Positions 1 to 11,310 of a stretch of 64,000 bases of DNA are shown here, piece after piece. Each line of letters opens with the position of its first letter. The first letter of the stretch is position 1. The translations under genes and the position numbers were made by a program. The stretch is from Bisporella sp. PMI_857 (Eukaryota > Ascomycota > Leotiomycetes > Helotiales > Helotiaceae). The stretch covers positions 744,001-808,000 of the forward strand of contig JAJSPD010000009.1 of assembly GCA_021307315.1 (NCBI GenBank). Direction: 5' to 3'. The notes under the pieces were generated by a model, which saw nothing but the letters and a program-made list of their open reading frames with translations, was not told the origin of the DNA and searched no databases.

Positions 1-296
1 AAGATATCCAGCCTTCCGAACTCCTTGACCGCAACATCCACGAGATTCTTCCCTGTCTCTGGCTTCGTCACGTCGCCGGCAACTTCTATCAGTCTGCCGG
101 CCTTATCATCTTTCTCCTTTATAGATGCGGCTTCGGAGAGGAGGGAGGCTTTGTGATGAGAGTCTGAAGGCAGATCAAGATGGTTGATCGCGACGTTGCA
201 GCCCTGACGGATGTATTCAAGGGCTATGGCGCGGCCTATGCCAGTAGTGCCTCCCGTTATTGCGGCGGACTTGGAGGAGAGAAGGTAGTGGGGCAT
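1..296 (-). CDS. Short-chain dehydrogenase/reductase, N-terminal part (cut by window edge)
   Basis: NAD(P)-dependent oxidoreductase of the SDR family; substrate unknown. The ATG at 296 opens a frame that stays open to base 1 (about 98 residues). The Rossmann-fold cofactor motif TGGTTGIG lies at about residues 14-21 (family pattern TGxxxGxG). It is followed by AIALEYIRQGCNVAINHLDLP, the usual second strand and acidic turn, and then by AGDVTKPE, the adenine-pocket Asp-Val. The catalytic Ser-Tyr-Lys lies outside the window. The classical SDR layout is clear; the specific reaction cannot be assigned from this fragment. The region upstream of the start (297 onward) is AT-rich and shows no obvious promoter element. 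Confidence 0.88.
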   Translation of the reverse strand, partial: MPHYLLSSKSAAITGGTTGIGRAIALEYIRQGCNVAINHLDLPSDSHHKASLLSEAASIKEKDDKAGRLIEVAGDVTKPETGKNLVDVAVKEFGRLDI

Positions 297-1482
297 CTTG
301 TGGCGTTGTTGCTTATAGTTTGTGATTGCTAGATGGATTTTGCGGTTTTGTATGTAGGTGGTGATTTCGTAGGTAATTGAGTGTATGAGAAGTATGTTTG
401 GCCGGAAAGAGGACAAATGGACGTGTATTAGTGCTCAGGAGGAGTTGGCATTATGTGAATGTCTGTATTTTGGCAATTCATTCATTCACCCCTCCACCCC
501 GCCTTCGGGATGTGATGCACCGAAGAAGGCGCCGCTTGGCATCCTATCCCAGACTTATGGCTATTCTAAATAGAGAAACGACACAATAACTGCTATACGT
601 GCTGGTCTTGATCACATTAATTGAAACTTACAAACTCATATCATGTCACAGAAGGTTTCCTTCATGTTTGCTTATACTCTGTGTTGAGCCAATTTATTGA
701 TGTGCAAGAAATTCCTTCACAACTTATTGTAACCTCTAGATAAGACAATTGAATATTGGGACAGTATTAAATATCACCTAGCTCTCAAAGGTATCATGAA
801 CAATCTAAAGTTGTCTTTATCTTCTGCAGTGTAGTTTGGAGGAGCTTAAGAATTACTATCTGAAGAATAGATGTAAAATGCAGATTAGATTTTGTCCATA
901 TCGACTCAGCTAGACGGCATGTACAAACACCTGAGCGTCATATTTGGTACTTAAAATACCTATATCTTTCAATTCAAGAGCCAGAATTAGTATTAACTTA
1001 TTTTTAGACAATAGAGGGCCGTATAAAAGTCTTAAGAAAGCTTCAGGAGATGTGACTGCTTAATGGATTCTGAGTTATAACTCTAAATTCTTTTTATAAT
1101 TTTTATGAATTTTTTAAATAAAAAAAATTGGAATACCTAGATTCGTGTCAGCACATTTTTTTAGGTTAAGGTGAGTCTGAGAGAGAAATATAGTAGTTAA
1201 GTTTCCGTAGAGCGAGACATGAGAAGTTACAATGGGATTCACTTGAGCAAATGTGGCGATGTTATGACTTTTATTTATATGATCTCTAAAAGTCTACTCA
1301 TAAATTGTGCGGCATACGTCGCTCCACCCTAGAATTAATGAAAGGTAAACGGGGTATAGTAGTAAATATTCAATAACCAAAGTAACCAGTGGTATCATTC
1401 TCCCCTCCATTACGACGCATTTATCTCCAATACGACAGGGGAAGTTCTGGTGTTTCCTTGATAAGCTAAAAGATGGGCATAT
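297..1482. other. AT-rich intergenic region
   Basis: This 1.2-kb gap lies between the start of the SDR gene and the end of the sugar transporter, both on the minus strand. It is increasingly AT-rich from about 600 onward, with A/T runs near 1085-1130. Short open frames near 385-589 have no domain or splice support. I see no RNA gene or repeat here. Confidence 0.6.
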
Positions 1483-3934
1483 TCAAAGTCCGTTCTCCTT
1501 CTTCTCAGATTGACTGACGGCTGAGCCATCGGCTGTGGCGGCTTTCTCGTCCTCATTGGTGCTGCTGCCGCTAGCGGGATCATCTGTGATTCCCCTGCTG
1601 GCAGCTTCGCGTTGCTCCTTGCGAGCAGCGTCGTTGGCATGCAACCTGGCAATACGAGCTTTGTCATCATCAGCTGAGTCGAGGTGGTACAGAGGCTCAA
1701 GTGTGGCGTTTCTCTGGAAGAAAATCCATCGTTTGATAAAGTATCTATGAAATGGTTAGCTTCAAGGTTGTGGCGGATATGGAGGAGTAAGTGACAACTT
1801 ACGGGACGGCCTTTCCAGTTTGATACTTGCTGAAGGTGCTGAGTGGCACCGCGAAGATATAATCTAACTCCTCGAGAGTTCGTTGCTTAGTCTCCGGAAC
1901 GAAGAAGAATATCATAATCAGAGCTAGTACGTTTGTTCCAGCATAGAAACAGAAGACGCCGGTGGTACCCATAGCCGTCAACATGAGTGGCAAGAACATG
2001 GTAAGGACTGCGGCCCAGAAGAGACAGGTGGCGACCGCCCATCCCATACCGACTTCTCTGTGAGAGAGGGGGAAGACTTCGGCCGAATACGCGAAGGGCA
2101 CAGGACCTTCACCGGGGGAATAGAAAATGGCGAAGATGTATACAAATAGAGCGACTAATGCCAAATGAGCCGTGCCTTGTGGAATCAGCGCACAAAGGCC
2201 AGCGGCGAGCAGAGTCCACGCCATGTTGGGGAAGGTGAACAGGAGCAGCGCTCGTCGGCCGAAGGTGTCAATCGTGAAAATCGCTGGGAAAGCGAAGACG
2301 AAATTAATCACGCCGAAGCCAAAAGACGCCCATAGAGCTTGGTAGTCAGAAAATCCGGAATCTTTGAAGATTGACGAGGAGTAGAAGGCGATGATGTTGA
2401 TTCCACACATTTGTTGTGCGATCATAACTGTGAAAGAAGCAAGCGTGGCTCGGCGAACTCTGGGGATTGTGAAGAGCTGTGTGAATCGAGTGATGTAGTT
2501 GTTCTTGAACAACTCCGCCTCAAGCTCGACTTGAATATAGATCTTGTAAAGGTCCCGTGCGGCCTGGAGTTGGTTGTTACGGAGTGTTTTCAATGACTTG
2601 TAAGCATCTCCATATCGCTTCTTCTCTGCAATTGACATTAGTTCATCTTATAGAAGTACTTAGAGATAATACTCACTGATATACCATCTAGGAGACTCGG
2701 GGCAAAAGTAGATCATTATCATGAGAGGAATCGCTGGGAGAATGGCCGATCCAAGTTGTAGACGCCATGTGAGCTTTCCAACATTCACGAGAGCAAGATT
2801 AGCTGCATTTCCCAACATAATACCAAAAGCGGTCCACAATTGCCAGGACATGACAAGCGCGCCACGGATAGAGGCGGGAGAGTTCTCGGCTGCGTAGATA
2901 GGGACTGTGGAACCCTTTGAACCCATTCCAATGCCCAGGAGGAGACGGCATACCAGCATCTCCTCCCATGTTTGACAAAAAGCAGAACCAAGGACAGGTA
3001 GAAAGCAGAAGACCGCGGCGAAGAAAATCGTACCACGGCGTCCGAAGTAGTGGTTCAAGGGATCAGAGAGCCAGCATCCGAGGAAGGCAGATCCGATATA
3101 AGGCCCAGCGTTGACTAAGCCGACCAGCAGAGTATCATGGATGCTGGTGCTTCCAATTCCCATGACCATCGGAAAGGAAAGGTTGGCTCCGTTTGAACCA
3201 GTCTGATCCCAGCCCTGAACAGCTGCGCCAATAGAGCATGTTGCGATTGTAAGGTAAAGGGCTTTTGGTTGTCTCCATTTGTGCTCAACTTCACCACGGA
3301 GGGCTGCAATCTCTTCCTCGGTGCAAGCATATTCACCTGTTAGGTTTTCGTAATTCTCCTCGTCTCTGGCAACCAGCGCCCCCTTCTTGAGAAGGAGTAC
3401 GTCCTCGCTGAGACCATGACGATCGGCAAATTCTGTTACATCCCGCAGCAGGGTATCGACATCAGTGCCGGCCAGAGGATTCTGAATTCTGTTATTATTC
3501 TTATATTAGCTACGATCTTGAACCATGACAAGCAAACCCGAAGATATCCGTGCAGCAATAATGTAAGCACGAAATATAGGCGTCATAATCAGCATATATG
3601 CAGATAGGTACGACTGTAATTAATGGTGAGATTCCGATACGTGGGCCTGAAGAGGTTGCGCCTCAACCAATCGGAGAATAGATGACGGGAGCGGCGTTCA
3701 GCATCGGGTGGCTGAAATGTGGAAATGTGAAATCAACGACAATAACTTACCTTGCTTGAAGATTGGTGTTTAAGTCGACATGTTTGGCATCCCTCTCTTC
3801 GTGATGCTGAAGCTCATGCCTAGTAAAATGGGTGATTAGAGCGTGTTCGAGAGCGTATTCTCATTGAGAAAATCAATTATCAATTCCAGTGGTAGGAGGA
3901 CTTACTTGTGATCAGTGGTGACCTTTTCCGCCAT
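1483..3934 (-). CDS. MFS sugar transporter (sugar porter family)
   Basis: Predicted proton-coupled or facilitative hexose/polyol transporter of the plasma membrane. Five exons (3906-3934, 3751-3819, 2677-3488, 1803-2625, 1483-1744) give 664 residues. Sugar-porter signatures are present: PESPRWY before the central loop, [17 protein letters not shown] in helix 7, DTFGRR in the loop after helix 8 and [11 protein letters not shown] after helix 12, with about 12 hydrophobic segments. The N-terminus is a long acidic cytosolic tail (about 120 residues, with [15 protein letters not shown]). The C-terminal tail is hydrophilic, with [20 protein letters not shown]. The start at 3934 was chosen because it gives the only continuous spliced frame; on the minus strand a TATATG-like element lies about 75 nt upstream. 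The substrate cannot be assigned. No sugar-utilisation enzymes lie beside it. Confidence 0.9.
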
Positions 3935-6567
3935 GATGAGCAATAGATGAGAAAGCCTAGCTGGTGAAAGTGCTTGAGGACCCCAACAGAAAGTGGGAGG
4001 GGAAGGGCTTCATATAAGCACCTGGGGCAGCAACTCGCAGCTACGCCGTGTACACTTTGTACTTCGTACATACAGTCCCTTGTTGATCCCATTTCAACTA
4101 GCTGCAACTCTCCATTTTTATCCCCACCATGTCCTTCTCCATCACTCCGACCCTCCCCAGTGTCCAGGCTCGGCGGGTGGCATTGCGATCCTGGGGTTCT
4201 TACGTTGACGCTGGTCCATGCTGTCGTTGGTCAACATCACGAGAGCTGTGGGACATAACCTGGGTTTGATGCGGTCATACTGCGCTGATCCAGGCGGCTA
4301 ACAGGAAAAAGGTTTAAAAGAACGGGTTTGGCGTCGGTCTTTTTACACGCCAAGCAGTATCATCTCATCGAGAAACTCAACCCCATGAGATCTTAGAGTG
4401 TCAGCTCGATCCCGTGATTTGATAATGAATGCCCGCCGAGTCGCACTTTGCTCCATTCACCCTTCTGCCATCCCAAGCTCACCGAGTGCTTGTCGTTCTT
4501 AAGTTAATTTTTTTGCTACTTAGTTGGATTTCTACTACTGTACTAAAATGCCGTAAGATGCGTGATCTGTGGAGAGCTGTGAAACAAATGAACTGATACA
4601 AGAGAGGTTTCCTTGTATGAAAATCTGTATCCGATACAAGCTTGTCGGTCTTATTCTTCTAGACTCTCTGGGACGTGAGAGAGTCGACTTTATCTTTCTC
4701 AGAATAAAGGCTACTATCGTTGCGGATCATGTGAATGCAAGAAGAGCCTTTTGCCCAGCAGATATCAATATTTTAGCAAGGAATCAAAGCCAACTAACTG
4801 CATGGGAATAATGTAGCAATCCTCATTTACCTTGCTACTTCTAAAGAGGCACAGTGCTACTAGCCACAGTTCTGGACAGCAAGTTCTCAGTCAAGGGATT
4901 CCCAGCTTCGGACGTGCCGCAGTTTAGTCCCCTTATTAGCGGCTGCTCGGCCTCGCATCGGGGTTGGAGAGGTGAATGAAGTGTTTTTCGCCTACAGCCA
5001 AACGAGTGCAGATCGTTCCCTGTTGGCACCCACTGTCACAAGAAACTTCCAAGCACGCGGGAATCCTCGCCAAATCTTGAACCCAAGGTCCAAGCAAAGC
5101 CGTTGAAAATCACGATGATGCTTATGAATGCTTGTTGAACTCTTAAACAGACCTTCGTTCCTGGGGCGGGCCGGGGGCGGGGCGAGCATATATCGTTCAT
5201 CCGAAAACTCAGAGTAGATAAAAAGATCGAAGGAGGTTATTTCTAGGAATTGATGAGGCGAAAACTTGTGGCTGCATTTCCGGCAGCCTTCCTCGTCATC
5301 ATGCTGGCCACACCCCGTCCAGTGACATGGCACCCCTGGCGCTCTCAGTGAGGAGGTATTCATGGTGGTGTGTTGCCAAGACAACCCATCCTCAAATGAT
5401 AGCCATTGTCCTAGACAGACATCTTACCAACAAAAGTAAATCGTTAATCCGCTATATTGACGCTTGAGTATAGATCTGCAAAGGTAGCAGAATATCATGA
5501 CTCAGGGAGACATCAATTAAATAATGGTCTAGAATTGTTGACCACGTTCCTGATTATATGTCAGCCCAAGAACTTGACAAGAGGTTGACAAGAACTTCCC
5601 CTCATTCCCATACTTGGCTATCAATCAATATAATGTAAGCGATCAATATTACTAAAAGCCTTGAGACTATAGGTTACCGAAGTTGAAGATCGGAAAATAT
5701 TAGAATGGCTATAAAATTTTATATCAGAGTATGTAGATAGTGTCTGCTGAAAACCAGCAGACTTTCGTATAAAACAACTAGTACCCAGACCGCTATTATT
5801 ACCTTTACGTGCACAGTAGGTGCGGTGCCCACTATTTCGATATTTGTGAATGAACGCTAAGGTTCTCTGTGTCGACATGACACTTCGCAAATTCCTCTTT
5901 CGTGAGAAGTGAACTAGAAAAACCAAAAGATCCAGGAGCCTCAAGCAATAAGCAGTCTTATGCCAACCTCACGACCAGTTCGTGCATACGATTGATTACG
6001 AGCAAGATGTATCGACTCAAGATGCGAAGATGAGAGGCGCTTGGAATGCATGAACAGAGATGCTCATTAAGGACATACCACGCTTTCGATATCCGAACTC
6101 CACCATGGAATATATTTGGAAATACAGAATTTGCAAGGGGTTGGAGAGGTTCCCGTGGGGTTTTGATGCTAGAAAGGAAAGGGAGAAGGAAGGAAGGAAC
6201 AAACCTAACCATCTAATGATTGTGAGGTCACATTCAAATGCAATCCCAATTCCGGCCGTTAGGCTCATAAGATCAATCTCTAATAAATCGTTGTACATTG
6301 GAATGCCGAATACCAGAAGTAATATGTCCTACGGTAGGCCAAATTCTTGTTCCTTACAAATAGTTGAGGTCGCAGGGTAGACAATTTCTAGTATCATTTG
6401 AGTTCATCCACAGGAAACAGTCATCACCACACCTTGCGCTGTTGCAGAAACAAAATAGCTAAAATTATTGGCTACATTTATTCTCGCTATACTTAAATGC
6501 CCCTCCCCACTCCAACTATCCCCAAAAAAATCATCGTGACATTATTATTCTTTGTTTATAGACATTC
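3935..6567. other. Long intergenic region between transporter and calpain
   Basis: This 2.6-kb region holds the upstream region of the sugar transporter and the 3' flank of the calpain-like gene. Apart from one possible short minus-strand frame (5.0-5.4 kb, listed separately) I see no supported gene. Pyrimidine/purine-rich stretches occur near 4120-4160 and 6150-6200, without a recognisable repeat unit. Confidence 0.55.
4992..5363 (-). CDS. Possible small protein, unrecognised
   Basis: An open frame of 123 codons begins at an ATG with a good context (ACCACCATGA). I do not recognise the product. It has a Cys-rich N-terminal patch (CHWTGC, then CRKC about eight residues later), a proline-rich turn (APPPARP) and a basic/aromatic C-terminal part. 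There is no signal peptide, membrane segment or known domain, and no intron evidence. It stands alone in a long intergenic region, so it may be a chance frame. Confidence 0.2.
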   Translation of the reverse strand: MNTSSLRAPGVPCHWTGCGQHDDEEGCRKCSHKFSPHQFLEITSFDLFIYSEFSDERYMLAPPPARPRNEGLFKSSTSIHKHHRDFQRLCLDLGFKIWRGFPRAWKFLVTVGANRERSALVWL

Positions 6568-9500
6568 TCAGACCACAACAATTGACCCTTCGCTCTCGAC
6601 ATCTGCTTTAGTAGAGCCTTCCTTAGATTCTCCTTTAGATTCAGGCACACTAAGGTCGATGCCCTTTGTCGCATCGACAGCGCTGTCATCGACATCTAGC
6701 CTACTTTCCGCTTTCTCGTCTTCTTTCTCCTCGTCCTTTAAGTCCTCCGACATCCTGCGACGGACCACTTTCACAGAAACCGCGCTGCCTTTGGAGTATA
6801 TTCGCAAGCCCACAACAGCCACCGCATTCCATGGGTCTCGCTGGAACTCGTCATCCTCATCATCGTTGTTTGAAGGCGGAGGTGCGTTCTTAGCTGCCTC
6901 TTTCGCCTCTGCAATAGCATCCTCGATAACCGCAGATGATATATCGGAGACAACGGATTCGAGATCTGAAAGGTCATCGTCGTCATCGTCGTCGTCGTTA
7001 TCAAAACCGAACAAGTTCACTGGGGGTGTTGGGATACTCTGTGGCTCTTCCTTATCCTCATCCTTGCTAGTTGATTCACTCGTGGCAGGTGCAGTCTCAT
7101 CCTTTTTGGGATCAAACACCGGCAGCGCGGCGGCCATGCTTTCTCCAGAACCAGGAGTTATGGAGGCGTTGGTTGCCTTGCCTTCTTCTGTAGCTGCTGT
7201 TACATCGAGCGATCCTGCAGGATCGGACTTCTCGAGTGTTGGAGCCGCCGTAGATTTAATCTCAACATCGATATGCTCTTGCGAGGTTGTCTGGGACCCA
7301 GCTTGCTCTGTCTTCTTTTCCGCAAGCTCCTTCTTTCCCGCAAGCTCTTTTTCCTTCTCGGCCCGTTTTGCTGCTTTCGCTTTCGCTTTAGCCTTACGCT
7401 TCTCAGCAGCGGCTCTTTGCTTTCGAAGTTCCCTGTTTTCCATATGTTTGCGTTTCTTCTTTTCCTTCATCAATTTTTCTTTGAACTCCTTCTTCTCTTT
7501 GGCCTCTTGCTTCTCCTCCAACCTCTTCCTAAGCTTCTTCTCCTCATGAGTCTCCCGAATTTGACCCTTGGCATGTGCTAAATCATAGGATAATCCTATC
7601 CTAATTAACTTGTCACGCCGGTCCTTCGCATTGTTACGGACAACGTCCTCTACAGGCAGAACTCCACTTCTCTTCTCTGCCTCAACTTTTACTAGTACAT
7701 GGTACTCGCCAGGATCCAGCTCCAATTCTGCCGTGACGGATCTACTCATCCAATAATTACCATGGCTTCGAACGATGTATTCTTCTTCCCCGGATTTATG
7801 AACTCTAAAGCTCAATTTGAACTGATACTGGCCGCCAAGTCCGCAAAAATATCGGCCATCGAGCTTCATACATTAGCAGATTGTTCTTTCCGAATATTAA
7901 ATCACTTACCTGAGATAAAACCAGTACAATAGGCGCCTTCTTTTCCACCGTGAACGCAAATTTGGTACTATGGTAGTCTGTAGACCAGGACACTTCTAAC
8001 TGTGTCCATTGTTGGGTGACTTTCCATTCATCATCAAAGAGCCGGGTTCGGTCGAAAGTTTGATACTTCTTCAGAAGATCTTCGTAAGACATCCAGAATG
8101 CACCATCATCCCCAAAACGATGATCTAGTTTTTGCATCCATTCCGGTGTCCATTCTTTGCTGCCATCGCCTGAATGTGTCAGCAAGTATGTAACATTGAC
8201 GACAAAATGTGGGACGTACTCCATGCTCCTTTCCACTCGTACGTTCCCCATGGATTTCTGAGCAGAACAAGTCTTTTGCCATCAATCTCAACAGCCCTCA
8301 TGATAGAGTATGCATGTCCCTCGATAATGCCTTTGCGCTCACCCCATGGCCCCCAGAATATTCCTGCAGCGCAACCAAATAGAAAGTCCTTATTGACCTT
8401 CAAAAGCTCCTCCTTCCAGAAGTACTCCTTGTCAAGAATATCTGAACTGAAGATCTCGGTTGTCACTCCTCCCGTCAAGTCCTCAATAGCTTCACCGGTG
8501 AATCCACCTTCAATGGCCTCGTAATCACCATGTGCCTTGGCAAAGGCTTTCTCCAGAAGTGGCAACCACGTCTCGTTGGGATCTTCGCACTGGGCAAAGT
8601 ACAACGCGCTTGAACCGGACTACATCTATCAATAGCTGAATCAATGACATGATGGTTGTAAATACCTGATAAATTTTTTGATAATCCTCTTCTGAGTTGA
8701 TACGCTGGTGATCGTCGATCAAATTCCGTTCCACCCAGCTCTCATCGTAGTCTGGCTTTATCAAGAATAACTTGTCATCGATAATCTCACTCACCCATTC
8801 GCCATCACGGTAAATCACGAACCCATAAACACCAACATTTTCGTCTCTAGCCACGCAAACTTTCTCAATCAAGCCTTGCTTATTGGCTAAAGTCGAAAGT
8901 GCGGCCAGGAACCAACAGTCCCCGTCCGCACCTTGTCGAATATCTTCGGCAGCTGCACCGCCTTTGTAGAACTCTGGTTGTTCAAAAATATCTCCAACTC
9001 TCTTTACAGAGCCAGGAGAAAATTTGGGTTCGTAGTCGGACGTATCCTTGAGCGATGTAAGGGTGTTGTTAATGCCCCATTTCAAGTCAAACTCAATGTC
9101 AAAATGTGGATCACGATATTTTTGATTGACTCGACGACACTCTTTCACGATCCTCGCCACCTTATCCTTGCAGGTCTTTGCCGCTTCTTCGTAGGATGCT
9201 ACTGCGTTTTCTCCTGGGATGACCAATTTTTTGCTTGCGCCTACTCTCTTCGCATAGTTATTCTTCGGCAGAATTGTGGAGGCTCTAAAGAATACATGGT
9301 TAGCAACTTCACATTGGCACAGTAACTGTTTGTAGGAAGTGGTTCACCTTCCTGGAGTCTTGCTATCAAATTTACTCCAGAATTCGTTTATGCTGTCTTG
9401 CGGCGACTGCTTTTTCTTCTTTGAAGCTGGCACTGCTGGTGTGAATAGAATTTGTCCATCTCTAGCATTCTGAAGTCCTGACTGGGAAGACCCTGAGGAA

Positions 9501-9589
9501 CTGTCGTCATTGCTATCCACGTTCCCTCTTACTCCTGCTCCCTTGATATTCCCCTTCAAGCCTCGAGCCTTGTTAATATACGATAGCAT
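6568..9589 (-). CDS. Calpain-like cysteine protease with charged C-terminal extension
   Basis: Papain-fold intracellular cysteine protease of the calpain family. Five exons (9348-9589, 8666-9284, 8220-8619, 7910-8169, 6568-7863) give 938 residues. The catalytic triad is visible: Cys204 in GADGDCWFLAAL, His389 in EGHAYSI and Asn409 in LLRNPWG. A beta-sandwich (calpain domain III-like) follows at about 450-570, with LDGRYFCGLGGQYQF. From about 610 there is a Lys/Glu-rich coiled coil (KKLRKRLEEKQEAKEKKEF) and then a low-complexity tail with an acidic run of Asp. No EF-hand domain is seen, so calcium control would have to come from the protease core. It differs from PalB/Rim13 in this tail, so a role in pH signalling should not be assumed. 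It is divergent with TFB5 across a gap of about 530 nt. Confidence 0.9.
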
Positions 9590-10115
9590 TCTGTCAGGAA
9601 AAAATGAGCACCTTCATTCAGTTGTGCTTCTTGTTAGACAGAAAGGATGATAGCGAAAGATCTAAGGAGAAAGGGGTGAACGTTTGAGAATCCAACATTT
9701 GTACAACCAACAACTCACCAACCTACATGCAGGCAACGCTCCTATGCGGCGTAGAATGTTTAAATAACCGCTAGCCCTTGACCTACTCTACGGCTCGGGC
9801 TGCGGCTGAACATACGGCTAGCATTGCCCATGTTGATGTCCAATAATGATGGTAGTTTTTCTCCTTCAAGTTACATGCTAGGAGGCTTGGGAGCATGATT
9901 AGAATGAAGTTCAGGAAACAGCCCCCAATTTTGATGGATCCTGCAGATGCTGACGGCTTGGCACACCGTGATTTGTTGAACTCAAGCTCATACAGGGCAA
10001 CCCTGCAGTACGTAAGCAGACAACACATGGCTGGTGGGGCAAAAGACTACCTTTTGGACTTACTTGCAATCTCAAGATTTGAATACCAAACACCTGCAAT
10101 CTAGGCGTTGGTGCA
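9590..10115. promoter_or_regulatory. Shared divergent promoter region (calpain / TFB5)
   Basis: About 526 nt separate the starts of two divergently transcribed genes, so the region must hold both promoters. I see no clear TATA box. Short open frames on both strands inside it overlap one another and lack domains; I treat them as chance. Confidence 0.5.
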
Positions 10116-10437
10116 ATGCCTCGAGCTATCAGAGGTAAAAGACACTCTATACTTAGAAACTAAGTATCGAAAAATAACACACAGCAGGTGTACTTGTGGA
10201 GTGTGACCCCTCAATAAAGGCTATCATTCTCAAGATCGATGCCGAGGAGAATGCTTTCATCGTGGAGGATCTTGATGAGCAGCGTCTCGTAATCAAAGAA
10301 AATATGGTTGCCTTACTGAAGATGCGGCTAGACGATGTGAGTTGCTGGCTTTTTCGGAGTTGCTTTGTTGCTAAAACTTACAGGTGCTGAAGGAGACCCT
10401 TCAGGAGCCTGAAGCCTCTGGATCGGACGCTGATTGA
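10116..10437 (+). CDS. TFB5: TFIIH core subunit 5 (TTDA/GTF2H5 homologue)
   Basis: Smallest subunit of general transcription and repair factor TFIIH. It binds and stabilises the Tfb2/p52 subunit and supports XPB ATPase activity in nucleotide excision repair, in the nucleus. Three exons (10116-10134, 10188-10336, 10384-10437) give 73 residues, the normal family length. The sequence begins [20 protein letters not shown], and the family motifs follow: [15 protein letters not shown] and then the C-terminal helix. The first exon is only 19 nt, so the gene is easily missed by automatic prediction. The intron acceptors (ACAGCAG, CTTACAG) are clear. Confidence 0.95.
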
Positions 10438-11310
10438 AAGAGCAAGGTCTTTTTTAAGATGAGAGACGTGCATACTCCTTCTTTCAAGATCAAGGGATGC
10501 ATTATGAGGATTTGGTAGAGCTAGATAGGCTGGCGTTGTTTTGACTCTGCGTTGCCATCAGGTTATGCACACTTCCGAGGCATCCTCTAAGCATACCATC
10601 CTAATGCTCATTACTGTGATATACAGTAACATTCTATGCATGTCTTTGCCTCATATTGAGTTCCTTACTTTTCCAGTATTAAAATTTAACTATGATTTTG
10701 CGGTAGGTTAAGTACGGACGTCAATCTACCAGATAGACCTCCGTTGTCCAAAGGGCTTTTCAGCTGTAATTCCTTTCAAAATGATAATTTTAGCCAAACC
10801 AGACAAGTATCAAGCTATTAAAATCGCCTACAAATAGTCTAAACAGTGAAAGACAGGATTTAGGTAAGTATCAGTCAATGTTTCCATCAGCAGCTTGTCT
10901 GGTATGAGAGACAGATGAGTGGATCCGAATGGGTCTTAGTCATGCCAGCCGGAGACCGGCGGCTGTGATTCTGTGACGGATAGAAAAAGGATGTTTCCCC
11001 ATCTTTTGTATATTTGCACTTGTAGCTTATCCTACTTCACGGTATATTGCTCATTTGAGATTGCCAGGGTCAAAAAAATCCATATATCTGAGACTTTACT
11101 GTCATTAATAGGTCTATCGAGCCAACCAACAAACGGGAAATCACTTTCTTGCTGATCTGCTGTAGTCGAGCTCGTTGAAACTGGACTCGCCAAGCAGGAC
11201 CCCGCCATGGGCATTTCACCCCACCTTAACAGGACTTGCATATAAACAAGATATTCAGTGGACGGGAGAGTTCAAATATTCTCAAATAAATTACTTACGT
11301 AAAGCACAAA
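10438..11310. other. Intergenic region between TFB5 and the deaminase gene
   Basis: These 870 nt hold the TFB5 3' flank and the promoter of the downstream deaminase gene. No additional gene, RNA or repeat is supported. A short frame at 10,973-11,155 has no domain or splice support. Confidence 0.55.

Noticed and set aside
6497..7549. Long plus-strand Ser-rich frame of 350 codons
   Set aside because: It is the complement of the low-complexity, charged tail of the calpain gene; Glu/Lys/Asp-rich coding sequence on one strand gives a Ser/Phe/Leu-rich open frame on the other.
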